Shown in pieces: positions 6,649 to 13,771 of a DNA stretch of 19,682 nucleotides. Source of the DNA: Candidatus Pacearchaeota archaeon (lineage in GTDB: Archaea > Nanobdellota > Nanobdellia > Pacearchaeales > GW2011-AR1); contig NZBV01000032.1 of NCBI GenBank assembly GCA_002686355.1, positions 1 through 19,682 of the forward strand, written 5' to 3'. A program made the position numbers and the translations under genes. The notes beneath the pieces are model-generated. The model had not been told where the DNA came from. It saw only the letters and a program-made list of their open reading frames with translations, and ran no database searches. The number at the start of each line of letters is the position of its first letter. Position 1 is the stretch's first letter.

Positions 6649-7323
6649 ATGGATAAAAAGATTGTGATATTATTTTTATGTTTGCTGTTTTTCGCACAAG
6701 TAGTTAGTGCAGATATTCTTGATAGTATAGAAGAGAAGGTTGAAGGAATTGGAGACACAAAAGAGAATATTGAAGAAGGTGTTGAAAAAATAAAAGAAAC
6801 TAAATGGGATTATCTTGGTGAAAAATGGAAAACTATTTTTTTGAGGAATAAAGTTGTTTCTGTTGTTGATGGTTTTTTCCAAAAAATAAATATTGTTTTT
6901 GTTGTTTTGTTTGGTGAAAATTATTCTTTGTCTTTGACTTTGCTTTTTATTGTTATTTTGTGGTTTTATTCTTTCTTTAAACTTAGTGAGATACTTACAG
7001 ATTATTCTACTTTTTCTTCTTCTGTTGCAACTTTAATTGGCTTGGGTTTTTCAATTATTATGGCGCAGTTAAAATTCTTTAGAGTTTTAGTTGAATCTTT
7101 TGGTTGGCTTGTTTTTTCACAAGAAGCATGGTGGCTTAGACTTATTATCTTTATAGTAATTGGTTTTGTGATGATTTTTTTATATAAACTTTCTTCACAG
7201 GTAGGAGATTCTTTTAAGAAAAACAGAGAGAAAACTAAAGAAGAAATGGAAAAGTTAGAAGAGAAGATTAATAGAGGAATTATAAAATCTTTTGCAGATA
7301 CAATTGTAAAGGCTTTAAAATAA
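6649..7323 (+). CDS. Membrane protein with signal peptide, coiled coil and shared module (member 3)
   Basis: The 224-residue protein has a Sec signal (MDKKIVILFLCLLFF, cleavage near VVSA at 21), an exported charged helical segment (about 24-60, rich in E and K), four helices, and a C-terminal cytoplasmic charged coiled coil (about 188-213). The first helix pair carries ILTDYSTFSSSVATLIG (STFS at 120-123), the same word pattern as in the 5949 protein, followed in both by an amphipathic SII/SVI helix. Start 6649 is set by the TATA box. Protein type is unknown to me. Paralogy with its upstream neighbours suggests a hetero-oligomeric membrane assembly. The gene ends against the convergent aEF-1beta gene with no gap. 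Confidence 0.7.
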   Translation: MDKKIVILFLCLLFFAQVVSADILDSIEEKVEGIGDTKENIEEGVEKIKETKWDYLGEKWKTIFLRNKVVSVVDGFFQKINIVFVVLFGENYSLSLTLLFIVILWFYSFFKLSEILTDYSTFSSSVATLIGLGFSIIMAQLKFFRVLVESFGWLVFSQEAWWLRLIIFIVIGFVMIFLYKLSSQVGDSFKKNREKTKEEMEKLEEKINRGIIKSFADTIVKALK

Positions 7324-7599
7324 TCAACCAAAAGCCCTACGCATATCTGTAACTTCTGCAGAACTAACATTTTCAATTTTTCTTAAACCTTCTTCAATTG
7401 GTTCAAGTTTTCCGTCGTCCTCGTTTTGTTCAAAACCCGCAATAACTGCTTTTAACCCAAATGCAATTGGTTGTTCTTCAAATGAAACACTTTTGCCTTT
7501 GTTTGCTTCAATTATTTCTTTTGCTTTTCTTTTGATTTCTTCTATATTTGCATCTGGAGATGCTGGCATTAATTTTATTTTGATTAGAGTTATGCCCAT
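7324..7599 (-). CDS. ef1b: Translation elongation factor aEF-1beta
   Basis: This 91-residue protein is the archaeal guanine exchange factor for aEF-1alpha, recycling the GTPase after tRNA delivery. It has the complete, usual length and the family's single ferredoxin-like domain: the start MGITLIKIKLMPASPD, the central QPIAFGLKAVIAGF segment and the end ENVSSAEVTDMRRAFG, all near-diagnostic. A TATA box 25 nt upstream of ATG 7599 suggests a monocistronic leaderless transcript. Its stop abuts the stop of the membrane protein gene, so the two converge without spacer. The identification is secure. Confidence 0.95.
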   Translation of the reverse strand: MGITLIKIKLMPASPDANIEEIKRKAKEIIEANKGKSVSFEEQPIAFGLKAVIAGFEQNEDDGKLEPIEEGLRKIENVSSAEVTDMRRAFG

Positions 7600-7620
7600 G
7601 TTTAATACTAATTAAAATGA

Positions 7621-7628
7621 TTTATAAG
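7621..7628 (-). promoter_or_regulatory. TATA box of aEF-1beta
   Basis: On the minus strand it reads CTTATAAA, centred 25.5 nt upstream of ATG 7599. Confidence 0.6.
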
Positions 7629-7669
7629 TTTTGTTTTATTTGATTTTATTCGGTTTATCATCATAATTC

Positions 7670-7677
7670 TTATAAAG
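7670..7677 (+). promoter_or_regulatory. TATA box of the RPA-like gene
   Basis: TTATAAAG, centred 24.5 nt before ATG 7698. Confidence 0.6.
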
Positions 7678-7697
7678 GAGAGGGCTTTTTTAAAACA

Positions 7698-8639
7698 ATG
7701 GATGAAAATTATCAGAGAATTCTTGAGAAGATTGCTGGTTCCTCTGGCTTGGGCAAGGAGGAGATTGAGAGAAAAGTCGAGGCAAAACGCGCAAAGCTTG
7801 CAGGGCTGATTAGTCGTGAAGGGGCTGCCCAGGTTATTGCTGTGGAATTAGGGCTTAACTTTGATAATGAGAAATTGAAGATTAATGAATTACTCCCAGG
7901 TATGAGAAAGGTCAATGTAATTGGAAAGATAATCAACCTGTTTCCTGTTAGAACTTTTACAACTAAGAACGGGGAAACAGGAAAAGTTGCGAATATGGTT
8001 TTAGCTGATGGAACATCTAACATCAAAGTTGTTCTATGGGATACTAATCATATTGATTTGATTGAAAATGGCCAAGTTTCACAGGATAAGGTTGTCGAAA
8101 TTGCTAATGGAAGCATGCGGGATAATGAGATTCATTTGGGAAGTTTCTCAGAGTTTAAACCATGTGAAGAAGTTTTGGAAAATGTGAAGACAGAAAAAAT
8201 TGTCAAGGAGAAAAAGATAATTAATTTTAGGGTGGGGGACAGTGTTCAGACCCGTGCATTTGTTGTCCAAAATTTTGAGCCGAGGTTTTTTCATATTTGT
8301 CCTGAATGCAGGAAGAAGGTTGTTTCTGGAGCAGATGGATTTATTTGTTCAGAACATGGAAAGGTTAACGAGGAAAAGAAGGCCCTGATTAGCATTGTTC
8401 TCGATGACGGAACAGAAACAATGAGGGCTGTTTTGTTTCACGAACAATTGACGCCCCTTGGAATCACTGAGTTGGAAAACTCTGAGAAGTTATTGAATCA
8501 GCGAGAGGATTTACTTGGGAAAGAAATGATTTTCTCGGGCAATGTCAGGAATAACAAGATGTTTAATAATATAGAATTTATTGTTGATGGGATTAGGGAG
8601 GTAAATGTTGATGAGTTGGTTGGAAAATTAGGACAATAG
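7698..8639 (+). CDS. Archaeal RPA-like single-stranded DNA-binding protein
   Basis: This 313-residue protein coats ssDNA in replication, recombination and repair. An N-terminal helical region (1-60) is followed by an OB-fold (about 70-155: VNVIGKIINLFPVRTF, VVLWDTNHIDLI), a second OB-fold (about 180-300) with an embedded zinc site C201-x2-C204...C217-x2-H220 (CPECRKK and CSEHG), and a C-terminal acidic end. This matches the archaeal RPA family with a zinc finger in the last OB domain. It contains two OB-folds, fewer than many euryarchaeal RPAs, so it may act as a multimer or with another subunit. It has its own TATA box and lies 1.3 kb upstream of the RadA operon, a natural functional partner. 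Confidence 0.88.
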   Translation: MDENYQRILEKIAGSSGLGKEEIERKVEAKRAKLAGLISREGAAQVIAVELGLNFDNEKLKINELLPGMRKVNVIGKIINLFPVRTFTTKNGETGKVANMVLADGTSNIKVVLWDTNHIDLIENGQVSQDKVVEIANGSMRDNEIHLGSFSEFKPCEEVLENVKTEKIVKEKKIINFRVGDSVQTRAFVVQNFEPRFFHICPECRKKVVSGADGFICSEHGKVNEEKKALISIVLDDGTETMRAVLFHEQLTPLGITELENSEKLLNQREDLLGKEMIFSGNVRNNKMFNNIEFIVDGIREVNVDELVGKLGQ

Positions 8640-8640
8640 A

Positions 8641-8648
8641 TTTAAAAC
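8641..8648 (+). promoter_or_regulatory. TATA box of the 8670 gene
   Basis: TTTAAAAC, centred 25.5 nt before ATG 8670. It decides the start in favour of MKNQFLK. Confidence 0.5.
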
Positions 8649-8669
8649 TTGTTTTTTGTTGAAATTCTA

Positions 8670-9068
8670 ATGAAAAATCAATTTTTGAAAGCCTTAAGTT
8701 TTTTTGCATTTCCTATAGGAGTTTTTTTCTTTAGCTTGTTTATTGATTATGCTTTTAACGCCTATGTGCTTTTCCCTTGGGTTGATATTCCAATGCATTT
8801 GCTTGGGGGGGTTTCTGTTGGGTATATGTCTGTTTTGTTTTTGAGATTTTTCAGAGAAGAGAATTTGCTTATTATTAAGAATAAATTTATTTTTGTTTTA
8901 ATTGTTGTTTTTTCTGTTAGCTTTATCGCGATTCTCTGGGAATTCTGGGAATTCTTAACAGACTACTTTTTTCAGGTTTCCTCTCAACCTGGTCTTGAAG
9001 ACACAATGCTTGATTTTTTAATGGGAATGCTTGGCGGGTTTTTTGCCGGAATTTTTAGTAAGATTTAA
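8670..9068 (+). CDS. Small polytopic membrane protein, YjdF/DUF2238-like
   Basis: The 132-residue protein has four predicted helices. Conserved polar residues within the membrane recall DUF2238/YjdF proteins: VDIPMHLLGG (D39, H43), WEFWEFLTD (E91, E94) and the ending QPGLEDTMLDFLMGMLGG. The family's function is not established. An upstream in-frame reading from 8649 exists, but the TATA box spacing supports ATG 8670. It sits beside another membrane protein with metal-ligand-like residues; both have their own promoters and point the same way. The DUF assignment is from motif memory, so moderately sure. Confidence 0.65.
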   Translation: MKNQFLKALSFFAFPIGVFFFSLFIDYAFNAYVLFPWVDIPMHLLGGVSVGYMSVLFLRFFREENLLIIKNKFIFVLIVVFSVSFIAILWEFWEFLTDYFFQVSSQPGLEDTMLDFLMGMLGGFFAGIFSKI

Positions 9069-9070
9069 AT
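9063..9070 (+). promoter_or_regulatory. TATA box of the 9093 gene
   Basis: ATTTAAAT overlaps the stop of the previous gene and is centred 26.5 nt before ATG 9093. Confidence 0.5.
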
Positions 9071-9092
9071 TTAAGTTTTTGTTTTAGAATCT

Positions 9093-9545
9093 ATGTTAAT
9101 TCGTACTCATCTTGTTATTACAAGTTTTTTTGTTTTATTATTTCTTCCATATGTTGAGGGAAAACTGGCTTTTGCAGTCGTTGCACTGATCGCGGCTTTT
9201 CTTCCTGATGTTGATTCAAGATTTGCGACGATTGGCAGAAGGAAGATAGCGAGGATTTTGCAAGTATTTACAAAGCACAGAGGAGTAATACATAGCTTTA
9301 CTTTTTTAATGACATTGACTTTTTTGTTGATTATTTTTTATCCAAGAATTTCACTTGGTTTTTTCCTCGGTTATAGTTTGCATCTCTTAGCAGATAGTTT
9401 CACTCCTGATGGCATTAAGCCTTTTTATCCTTCTAAAAAGAAATCAACAGGGATAGTTCCCACTGGTGGAAAAAGAGAGATGATTGTTTTGGTGTTTTTC
9501 ATTATTGCCAATCTAGTGCTACTTGGATTGAGAATTTTTGATTGA
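9093..9545 (+). CDS. Membrane-bound predicted metal-dependent hydrolase, YdjM family (PF04307)
   Basis: The 150-residue protein carries the family's histidine/aspartate pattern in and near its membrane helices: TH (H6), LPDVDS (D39, D41), KHRGVIHSF (H62, H67) and GYSLHLLADSFTPDGIKPFYP (H97, D101). The family is predicted to be a zinc-type membrane hydrolase; bacterial YdjM is LexA-regulated, and archaeal homologues have no assigned substrate. About four helices; length is typical for the short archaeal versions. It has its own TATA box. A gap of over 200 nt follows before the RadA unit. Confidence 0.85.
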   Translation: MLIRTHLVITSFFVLLFLPYVEGKLAFAVVALIAAFLPDVDSRFATIGRRKIARILQVFTKHRGVIHSFTFLMTLTFLLIIFYPRISLGFFLGYSLHLLADSFTPDGIKPFYPSKKKSTGIVPTGGKREMIVLVFFIIANLVLLGLRIFD

Positions 9546-9735
9546 TTGAAAATTAGTTGTTCGTGAGACTCGCGGGGTAATTGCTTTGAAATTGGCTCTG
9601 TCAGATTTTTCTGCTATAGAATAGTTGATATTAATGGCTTTTTAACGAAGTTTCTTGATGAAATCTGGAACTGATTGATTAATTGTGAATATTAGCGAGC
9701 AGTATTTCAATCATTATTTTCAAGAGGATAAATCC
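9546..9735. other. Gene-free gap before the RadA unit
   Basis: No ORF or promoter of a further gene is convincing here. A short imperfect hairpin, CGTGA-GAC-TCGCG (with one G-T pair), lies near 9562-9574 in the style of the other intergenic hairpins in the window. The remainder looks non-coding and carries no tRNA or recognisable RNA. Confidence 0.4.
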
Positions 9736-9743
9736 TTATAAAG
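9736..9743 (+). promoter_or_regulatory. TATA box of the 9764-radA unit
   Basis: TTATAAAG, centred 24.5 nt before ATG 9764. The G-run just upstream of that ATG (9756-9762) is not a normal Shine-Dalgarno and would be the 5' part of the promoter-to-start spacer. Confidence 0.6.
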
Positions 9744-9763
9744 TGAAGCTGGTTTGGGGGGGT

Positions 9764-9973
9764 ATGCAGAAGAAAATAAGAGAAGCCTTAGAAAGATATG
9801 CTTGTATGATAATTTGTGGGGGGAATAGTGAAATTGTTGAGCACTATAAATCTCTTAGAAGAATGTGTGATAGCGATTTCTATGAAGAATTAGATGATAT
9901 TAGTGTAGATGCGGAAAAACTTCGTGCAAGAACAAATGTCCTTGTGGAAAAAATCGAAAGGAATTGTGCATAA
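9764..9973 (+). CDS. Unknown 69-residue helical protein, first gene of the radA unit
   Basis: It begins MQKKIREALERYACMIICGG and is mostly charged helix, with four cysteines (Cys14, Cys18, Cys35 and the penultimate residue). There is no membrane segment and no recognised family. TATA spacing selects ATG 9764 over an upstream in-frame codon at 9743. It ends 2 nt before the RadA start, so it is co-transcribed and may be translationally coupled; a role with RadA (loading, mediation or regulation) is possible but rests only on position. Confidence 0.6.
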   Translation: MQKKIREALERYACMIICGGNSEIVEHYKSLRRMCDSDFYEELDDISVDAEKLRARTNVLVEKIERNCA

Positions 9974-9975
9974 AA

Positions 9976-10968
9976 ATGCCAACAAAAAAAAAGACCGAAG
10001 AAATTAAAAAAGCAGTTGTAGGTAAAGAGCCAGAGCTGATAGACTTGCCAGGAATCGGACCTGCTGTTTCTACGAAGTTAGAGAGTGCTGGGATTTTCGA
10101 TATGATGAGTCTTGCTGTCATGAGTCCTGCTGCACTTGCCGATGCTGCTGGAGTCAGTTCTGCTGTTGCACGAAAGGCGATTCAGGCTGCAAGGGAATTG
10201 TTAGATTTGGGTTTTGTCGAGGGTACAGAATATGCTAAAAAGAGGGAGAATATTCATTATATCACAACAGGAAGCAAAAATTTTGATGGACTTCTTGGGG
10301 GAAAAGGGGTTGAGTCCAGGTCTATTACAGAGGCGTTTGGCGCTTATGGTTCTGGAAAGACGCAGCTTGGTCTAACACTTGCGGTTAATGTCCAGCTTCC
10401 TAAGGAAAAAGGGGGGGTTTCTGGGAAGACTGTTTTTATTGATACAGAAGGAACATTCAGGCCATCGAGGATTAAACAGATTGCAGAAGGGCTTGGGGCA
10501 AATCCTGAAAAGGTTTTGAAAAATATAATGGTTGCCAGAGCTTTTAATTCAGACCATCAGATGTTATTGCTGGAAAAAGTTAGTGAGATGGTAAAAACTG
10601 GAGAGCCGATTAAACTTATGATTATTGATTCCCTGACTGCGCATTTTCGTGCAGAATATTCTGGTCGAGGACAACTTGCAGACAGACAGCAGAAATTAAA
10701 CAGGTATATGCATGATTTAATGAAGCTTGCAGAGACTTATAATCTTGCAGTTTATGTTACAAATCAGGTGATGGCAAATCCTGCTCAGCTTTTTGGGGAC
10801 CCAACAACTGCAATTGGAGGAAATATTGTCGGGCATGCATCGACTTATAGGATATATCTCCGACGAGGAAAACAGGGCTCGCGAGTTGGTAAATTAATTG
10901 ATTCCCCAAATTTGCCAGATAATGAAGTTCAGTTCTGGGTTACAAATTTGGGCGTTGTCGATGGGTGA
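9976..10968 (+). CDS. radA: DNA repair and recombination protein RadA
   Basis: The 330-residue archaeal Rad51/RecA homologue forms filaments on ssDNA and catalyses strand exchange. The N-terminal helix-hairpin-helix domain (LPGIGPAVSTKLESAG, about 22-37) is followed by the ATPase core: Walker A GAYGSGKTQ, the IDTEGTFRP strand, Walker B LMIIDSLTAHFR, a GRGQLADRQQKLN segment, TNQVMANP, and the closing RRGKQGSRVGKLIDSPNLPD. The start MPTKKKTEEIK at 9976 is preferred to the in-frame TTG 12 nt earlier, which would overlap the previous gene. Divergent points: GAYGSGKTQ for the common GEFGSGKTQ, and FVEG where the linker usually has the FxxA polymerisation motif. Identity is secure. Confidence 0.97.
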   Translation: MPTKKKTEEIKKAVVGKEPELIDLPGIGPAVSTKLESAGIFDMMSLAVMSPAALADAAGVSSAVARKAIQAARELLDLGFVEGTEYAKKRENIHYITTGSKNFDGLLGGKGVESRSITEAFGAYGSGKTQLGLTLAVNVQLPKEKGGVSGKTVFIDTEGTFRPSRIKQIAEGLGANPEKVLKNIMVARAFNSDHQMLLLEKVSEMVKTGEPIKLMIIDSLTAHFRAEYSGRGQLADRQQKLNRYMHDLMKLAETYNLAVYVTNQVMANPAQLFGDPTTAIGGNIVGHASTYRIYLRRGKQGSRVGKLIDSPNLPDNEVQFWVTNLGVVDG

Positions 10969-11085
10969 ATTATGGGAGAGATATTAATATTAAAACTTAA
11001 TGAGTGGGATCTTGTTGGGAAGAAGTTTTTGAACATATGAAATCTTTTATGAATCAAAAAGGAAGAAGATTGGGGGTTATCCAGA

Positions 11086-11652
11086 TTAGAAATGTTTATC
11101 TAGTTCTTTTTGATATTTAAATAATTCAGATTCAGAAAACCAAAGTGAGATTTCTCTTTCTGCTGTTTTTGTTGAATCTGATGCGTGAATTAAATTTCTT
11201 AACACCCGATTTTTAGAATCTGTAAGTTGATAAGATTCAACAGATGCAAAATCTCCCCTAATTGTTCCTGGGGCAGATTGCAAAGGTTCTGTGTCTCCTG
11301 TCATTTTTCTTACAAGTTCTATTGCATGCGGTCCTTCGAGAACAATTGCTATAATTGGAGATTCGCACAGAAAATCTATGTTCCATTTTTGGATTGATTT
11401 TCCCATTTCCATATAATCCTTGAATCTTAACTCTTTCCCAATTCTGTCATGTTTTTCTTTTGACTTTCTATAAACATTTTTTGCCCATTCCTTATCAAGA
11501 GGATAATGTTGTTCTGCAAATTCTTTTGAGCAGTGAATCATTTTCATCCCAATTAATTTCAATCCGACTTCTTCAAATCTAGAAACAATTTTCCCAACCA
11601 ATCCTCGCTGAATTGTGTCTGGTTTTAAAACAATTAATGTTCTTTCAATCAT
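11086..11652 (-). CDS. ndk: Nucleoside diphosphate kinase with internal insertion
   Basis: It transfers the gamma phosphate between NTPs and NDPs through a phosphohistidine. Seen: IERTLIVLKPDTIQRGLVG at the start, the nucleotide-binding GTIRGDFA region (129-136), and the active-site His156 in NLIHASDS. At 188 residues it is clearly longer than the usual ~150; the extra ~30 residues sit at about 56-90 (WAKNVYRKSKEKHDRIGKE and onward), between HYPLDKE and the SPIIAIVLEGPHA strand. A C-terminal helix extension is also present. The catalytic elements are intact, so it should be active. It has its own TATA box 25 nt upstream and converges on the radA unit. Confidence 0.95.
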   Translation of the reverse strand: MIERTLIVLKPDTIQRGLVGKIVSRFEEVGLKLIGMKMIHCSKEFAEQHYPLDKEWAKNVYRKSKEKHDRIGKELRFKDYMEMGKSIQKWNIDFLCESPIIAIVLEGPHAIELVRKMTGDTEPLQSAPGTIRGDFASVESYQLTDSKNRVLRNLIHASDSTKTAEREISLWFSESELFKYQKELDKHF

Positions 11653-11674
11653 AATTTGAAATCTTAAACTAAGT

Positions 11675-11680
11675 TTAAAA
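11675..11680 (-). promoter_or_regulatory. TATA box of ndk
   Basis: TTTAAA, in a CTTTTTAAAC context on the minus strand, centred 25.5 nt upstream of ATG 11652. Confidence 0.5.
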
Positions 11681-11700
11681 AGATTGCTATAAAAAAAAGA

Positions 11701-11708
11701 TTTATAAA
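11701..11708 (+). promoter_or_regulatory. TATA box of the surface protein gene
   Basis: TTTATAAA preceded by an A-rich BRE-like stretch. Its centre is 46.5 nt before ATG 11751, so this transcript would have a leader of about 20 nt, unlike its neighbours; a 5-codon ORF (ATG 11737) lies in that leader. Confidence 0.5.
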
Positions 11709-11750
11709 CCCTTTTTGATTAAACATATTATTAAAAATGGGCGATAAAAA

Positions 11751-13667
11751 ATGAGGATGGAAAAAAAGGGATGGATTCATAAAAATTTTACTTTGTTATT
11801 TGTTGTTTTAATTATTTCTATATTCGTTTTGGTTTTTTTGACTGCATATGTTGGAATCGAAGTATCTAAAGTTGGAGTTGCGGCTTATGCAGGAACTTTT
11901 AATGCTACTGAAGATACGTCATATCTTTTTAACTTCACAGTTAATAATACATATGGATCTGGTGCTCATCTTAATGTAAGTGAAGTAAATGTTAGTCTTC
12001 CAGGGTATATTGTTTTAGAACTTGTAAATTCGAATTTTACAGATAAACCAGCAACTTTCGTAAATAGTAGTGGTGTCTTAACTTGGCGTAATGCTTCAGG
12101 GGGCGCAACAGGATTTATAATCACTGGAAATAATTCTACTGCAGTGTTTAGTTTTAATGCTACTGCTGCAACTCCAGGAGAATATACAATTAATATCACT
12201 GTACTCCACCAGAATACTACAACATATAATTTTAATGTTACTGTGAATGATACAACTGCTCCTGATGTTCTTCTTGCAGATTTTGTTACCCCTGTTAGCA
12301 GTAATTATAATCACTCTGGACTCTTAACAATTAATATAAGTATCACCGATAATCTGAAGGATGGATTGGGAGTCAGTTCTGTGAATATTTCTGTTTATAA
12401 TATTTCAGGTGTGACGACAACTCTGAATTTATCTAATGTTACTGGGAATTATTGGAATGGAACTCTTAACACAAGTACTCTTGTTGAAGGATTATTTAAT
12501 CTTACTGTGAATGTTAATGATACAACTGGAAATTTAAATTCCACCAATATTACTAATTTAATCTTTGATCAATCTGTCCCACAAGTGGTACCTGGGAATT
12601 TTACTTCTACAACTGCAAATAATTTTAATTATTCAGGGACTTTAGTAATAAATGTATCTGTGGTTGATAAAACTCCCTCTTCTTCAGGAGCCTTTTCGAG
12701 AATAAATAGGGTGGTGTTTAATATAACCAATATTACTGGACAAAGGAGTACTGTTTTTGCTTCTAATCCCACAGGAAATGTATACAATGCAACAATTGAT
12801 ACCTCTCAATACCCTGATGGTTTGTATAATATCACTGCATGGGTTAATGATACTGCTGGAAATTTGAATAAAACCGCGATAATAACAAATGTAATATTTG
12901 ATAATACTAAGCCTTCAGCTTCTATTAGTTGTACTCCTGTATCTGTTCAAACAGGAGATATAGTTACTTGTGCTTGTAGTTCGGCAGATACTACTGCAGG
13001 GGTGAATAGCACTACTTTCACAGCAAAACCTTCTACACCCAACACAGGAACATTTACTCAGACCTGTTCAGTTGTAGATACAGCAGGGAATGTAAATACA
13101 GCATTTTCAACATATACAGTTGAATTGTCTACTAGCTCTGGTGGAGGAGGGGGAGGAAGTGGAGCAATGAGTGCCTTTAAATATTCAAAAACAATTCCTC
13201 AAACAAGCCAAGAGTTTAGTGAGATTAAAAAAATTGAAACCTCAAGCTTTAGTGGAGGAGGTTTAAAGGCTAAGGAAAGGATTAAGATTAAGATTTCTAA
13301 TGAAGACCATTTTGTAGGCATTAGATCTATGACAGAAACAAGTGCTATTATTGAAATTGCGAGTAATCCTGTTCAGATTGAATTGGATTTAGGAGAGGAT
13401 GCGAAAGTGGATGTGAATGATGATGGTTATTACGATGTTTATGTGAAACTAAATGGAATCACAGGGGGCAGGGCAGATATTACAATAGAATACATTAATG
13501 AATTAAAGTCAGAAGATGTTGAAGGAACTGTTGAAACTACTGGGGAAGATGTGACTCCTGTTGAAGGAACTCCTAAATCGCATAGGAAGAAGGCTGGGTT
13601 TTATTGGATTGTTGGAATTCTTGGGATAGCAATAATTATTTGGTTAATAATTCGGAAGAAGAAATAA
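11751..13667 (+). CDS. Large sequon-rich surface protein with C-terminal membrane anchor
   Basis: The 638-residue protein has an N-terminal hydrophobic segment (about 13-33), a long exported part dense in N-x-S/T sequons (residues ~50-425), and two similar Ig-like repeats of ~100 residues (about 170-275 and 276-385, each ending NVNDTTGNLN or WVNDTAGNLN, then IFD or IFDN). A cysteine-containing third segment follows (C394, C407, C409, C439). A Gly6 linker (464-469) leads to a distinct domain with a Ca-loop-like DVNDDGYYD (554-562), then helix 617-634 and RKKK. It is probably a heavily N-glycosylated cell-surface or S-layer-associated protein displayed outside the cell and anchored at both ends or at the C-terminus. 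No enzymatic motif is visible; adhesion is a guess. Confidence 0.85.
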   Translation: MRMEKKGWIHKNFTLLFVVLIISIFVLVFLTAYVGIEVSKVGVAAYAGTFNATEDTSYLFNFTVNNTYGSGAHLNVSEVNVSLPGYIVLELVNSNFTDKPATFVNSSGVLTWRNASGGATGFIITGNNSTAVFSFNATAATPGEYTINITVLHQNTTTYNFNVTVNDTTAPDVLLADFVTPVSSNYNHSGLLTINISITDNLKDGLGVSSVNISVYNISGVTTTLNLSNVTGNYWNGTLNTSTLVEGLFNLTVNVNDTTGNLNSTNITNLIFDQSVPQVVPGNFTSTTANNFNYSGTLVINVSVVDKTPSSSGAFSRINRVVFNITNITGQRSTVFASNPTGNVYNATIDTSQYPDGLYNITAWVNDTAGNLNKTAIITNVIFDNTKPSASISCTPVSVQTGDIVTCACSSADTTAGVNSTTFTAKPSTPNTGTFTQTCSVVDTAGNVNTAFSTYTVELSTSSGGGGGGSGAMSAFKYSKTIPQTSQEFSEIKKIETSSFSGGGLKAKERIKIKISNEDHFVGIRSMTETSAIIEIASNPVQIELDLGEDAKVDVNDDGYYDVYVKLNGITGGRADITIEYINELKSEDVEGTVETTGEDVTPVEGTPKSHRKKAGFYWIVGILGIAIIIWLIIRKKK

Positions 13668-13677
13668 GCTTTTTTCT

Positions 13678-13742
13678 CTCACCCAAATTTCACTTCGTGA
13701 AACTTTAGATAATCTGCTTCGTAGAGGATTTATTTAGATAAC
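13678..13742. repeat. Intergenic hairpin element, copy A
   Basis: It contains the word CTCACCC, a perfect hairpin TTTCAC-TTC-GTGAAA (13688-13702), a second TTC-loop hairpin (13713-13725) and the tail GGATTTATTTAGATAAC (13726-13742). The 13-mer TTATTTAGATAAC recurs at 15956-15968, and AAATTTC(A/G)CTTCG and CTCACCC recur at 15974-15993. The last bases abut the endonuclease Q promoter. Confidence 0.5.
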
Positions 13743-13749
13743 TTTTTAA
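13743..13749 (+). promoter_or_regulatory. TATA box of the endonuclease Q gene
   Basis: TTTTTAA, centred 26 nt before ATG 13772. It favours this ATG over the in-frame TTG at 13769. Confidence 0.45.
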
Positions 13750-13771
13750 CTAATGTTTTTTTATATTTTTG

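Noticed and set aside
9648..9690. Possible C/D box RNA (TTGATGA then CTGA)
   Set aside because: The boxes are about 9 nt apart, the C box has U for the first purine, and no second box pair or terminal stem is visible.
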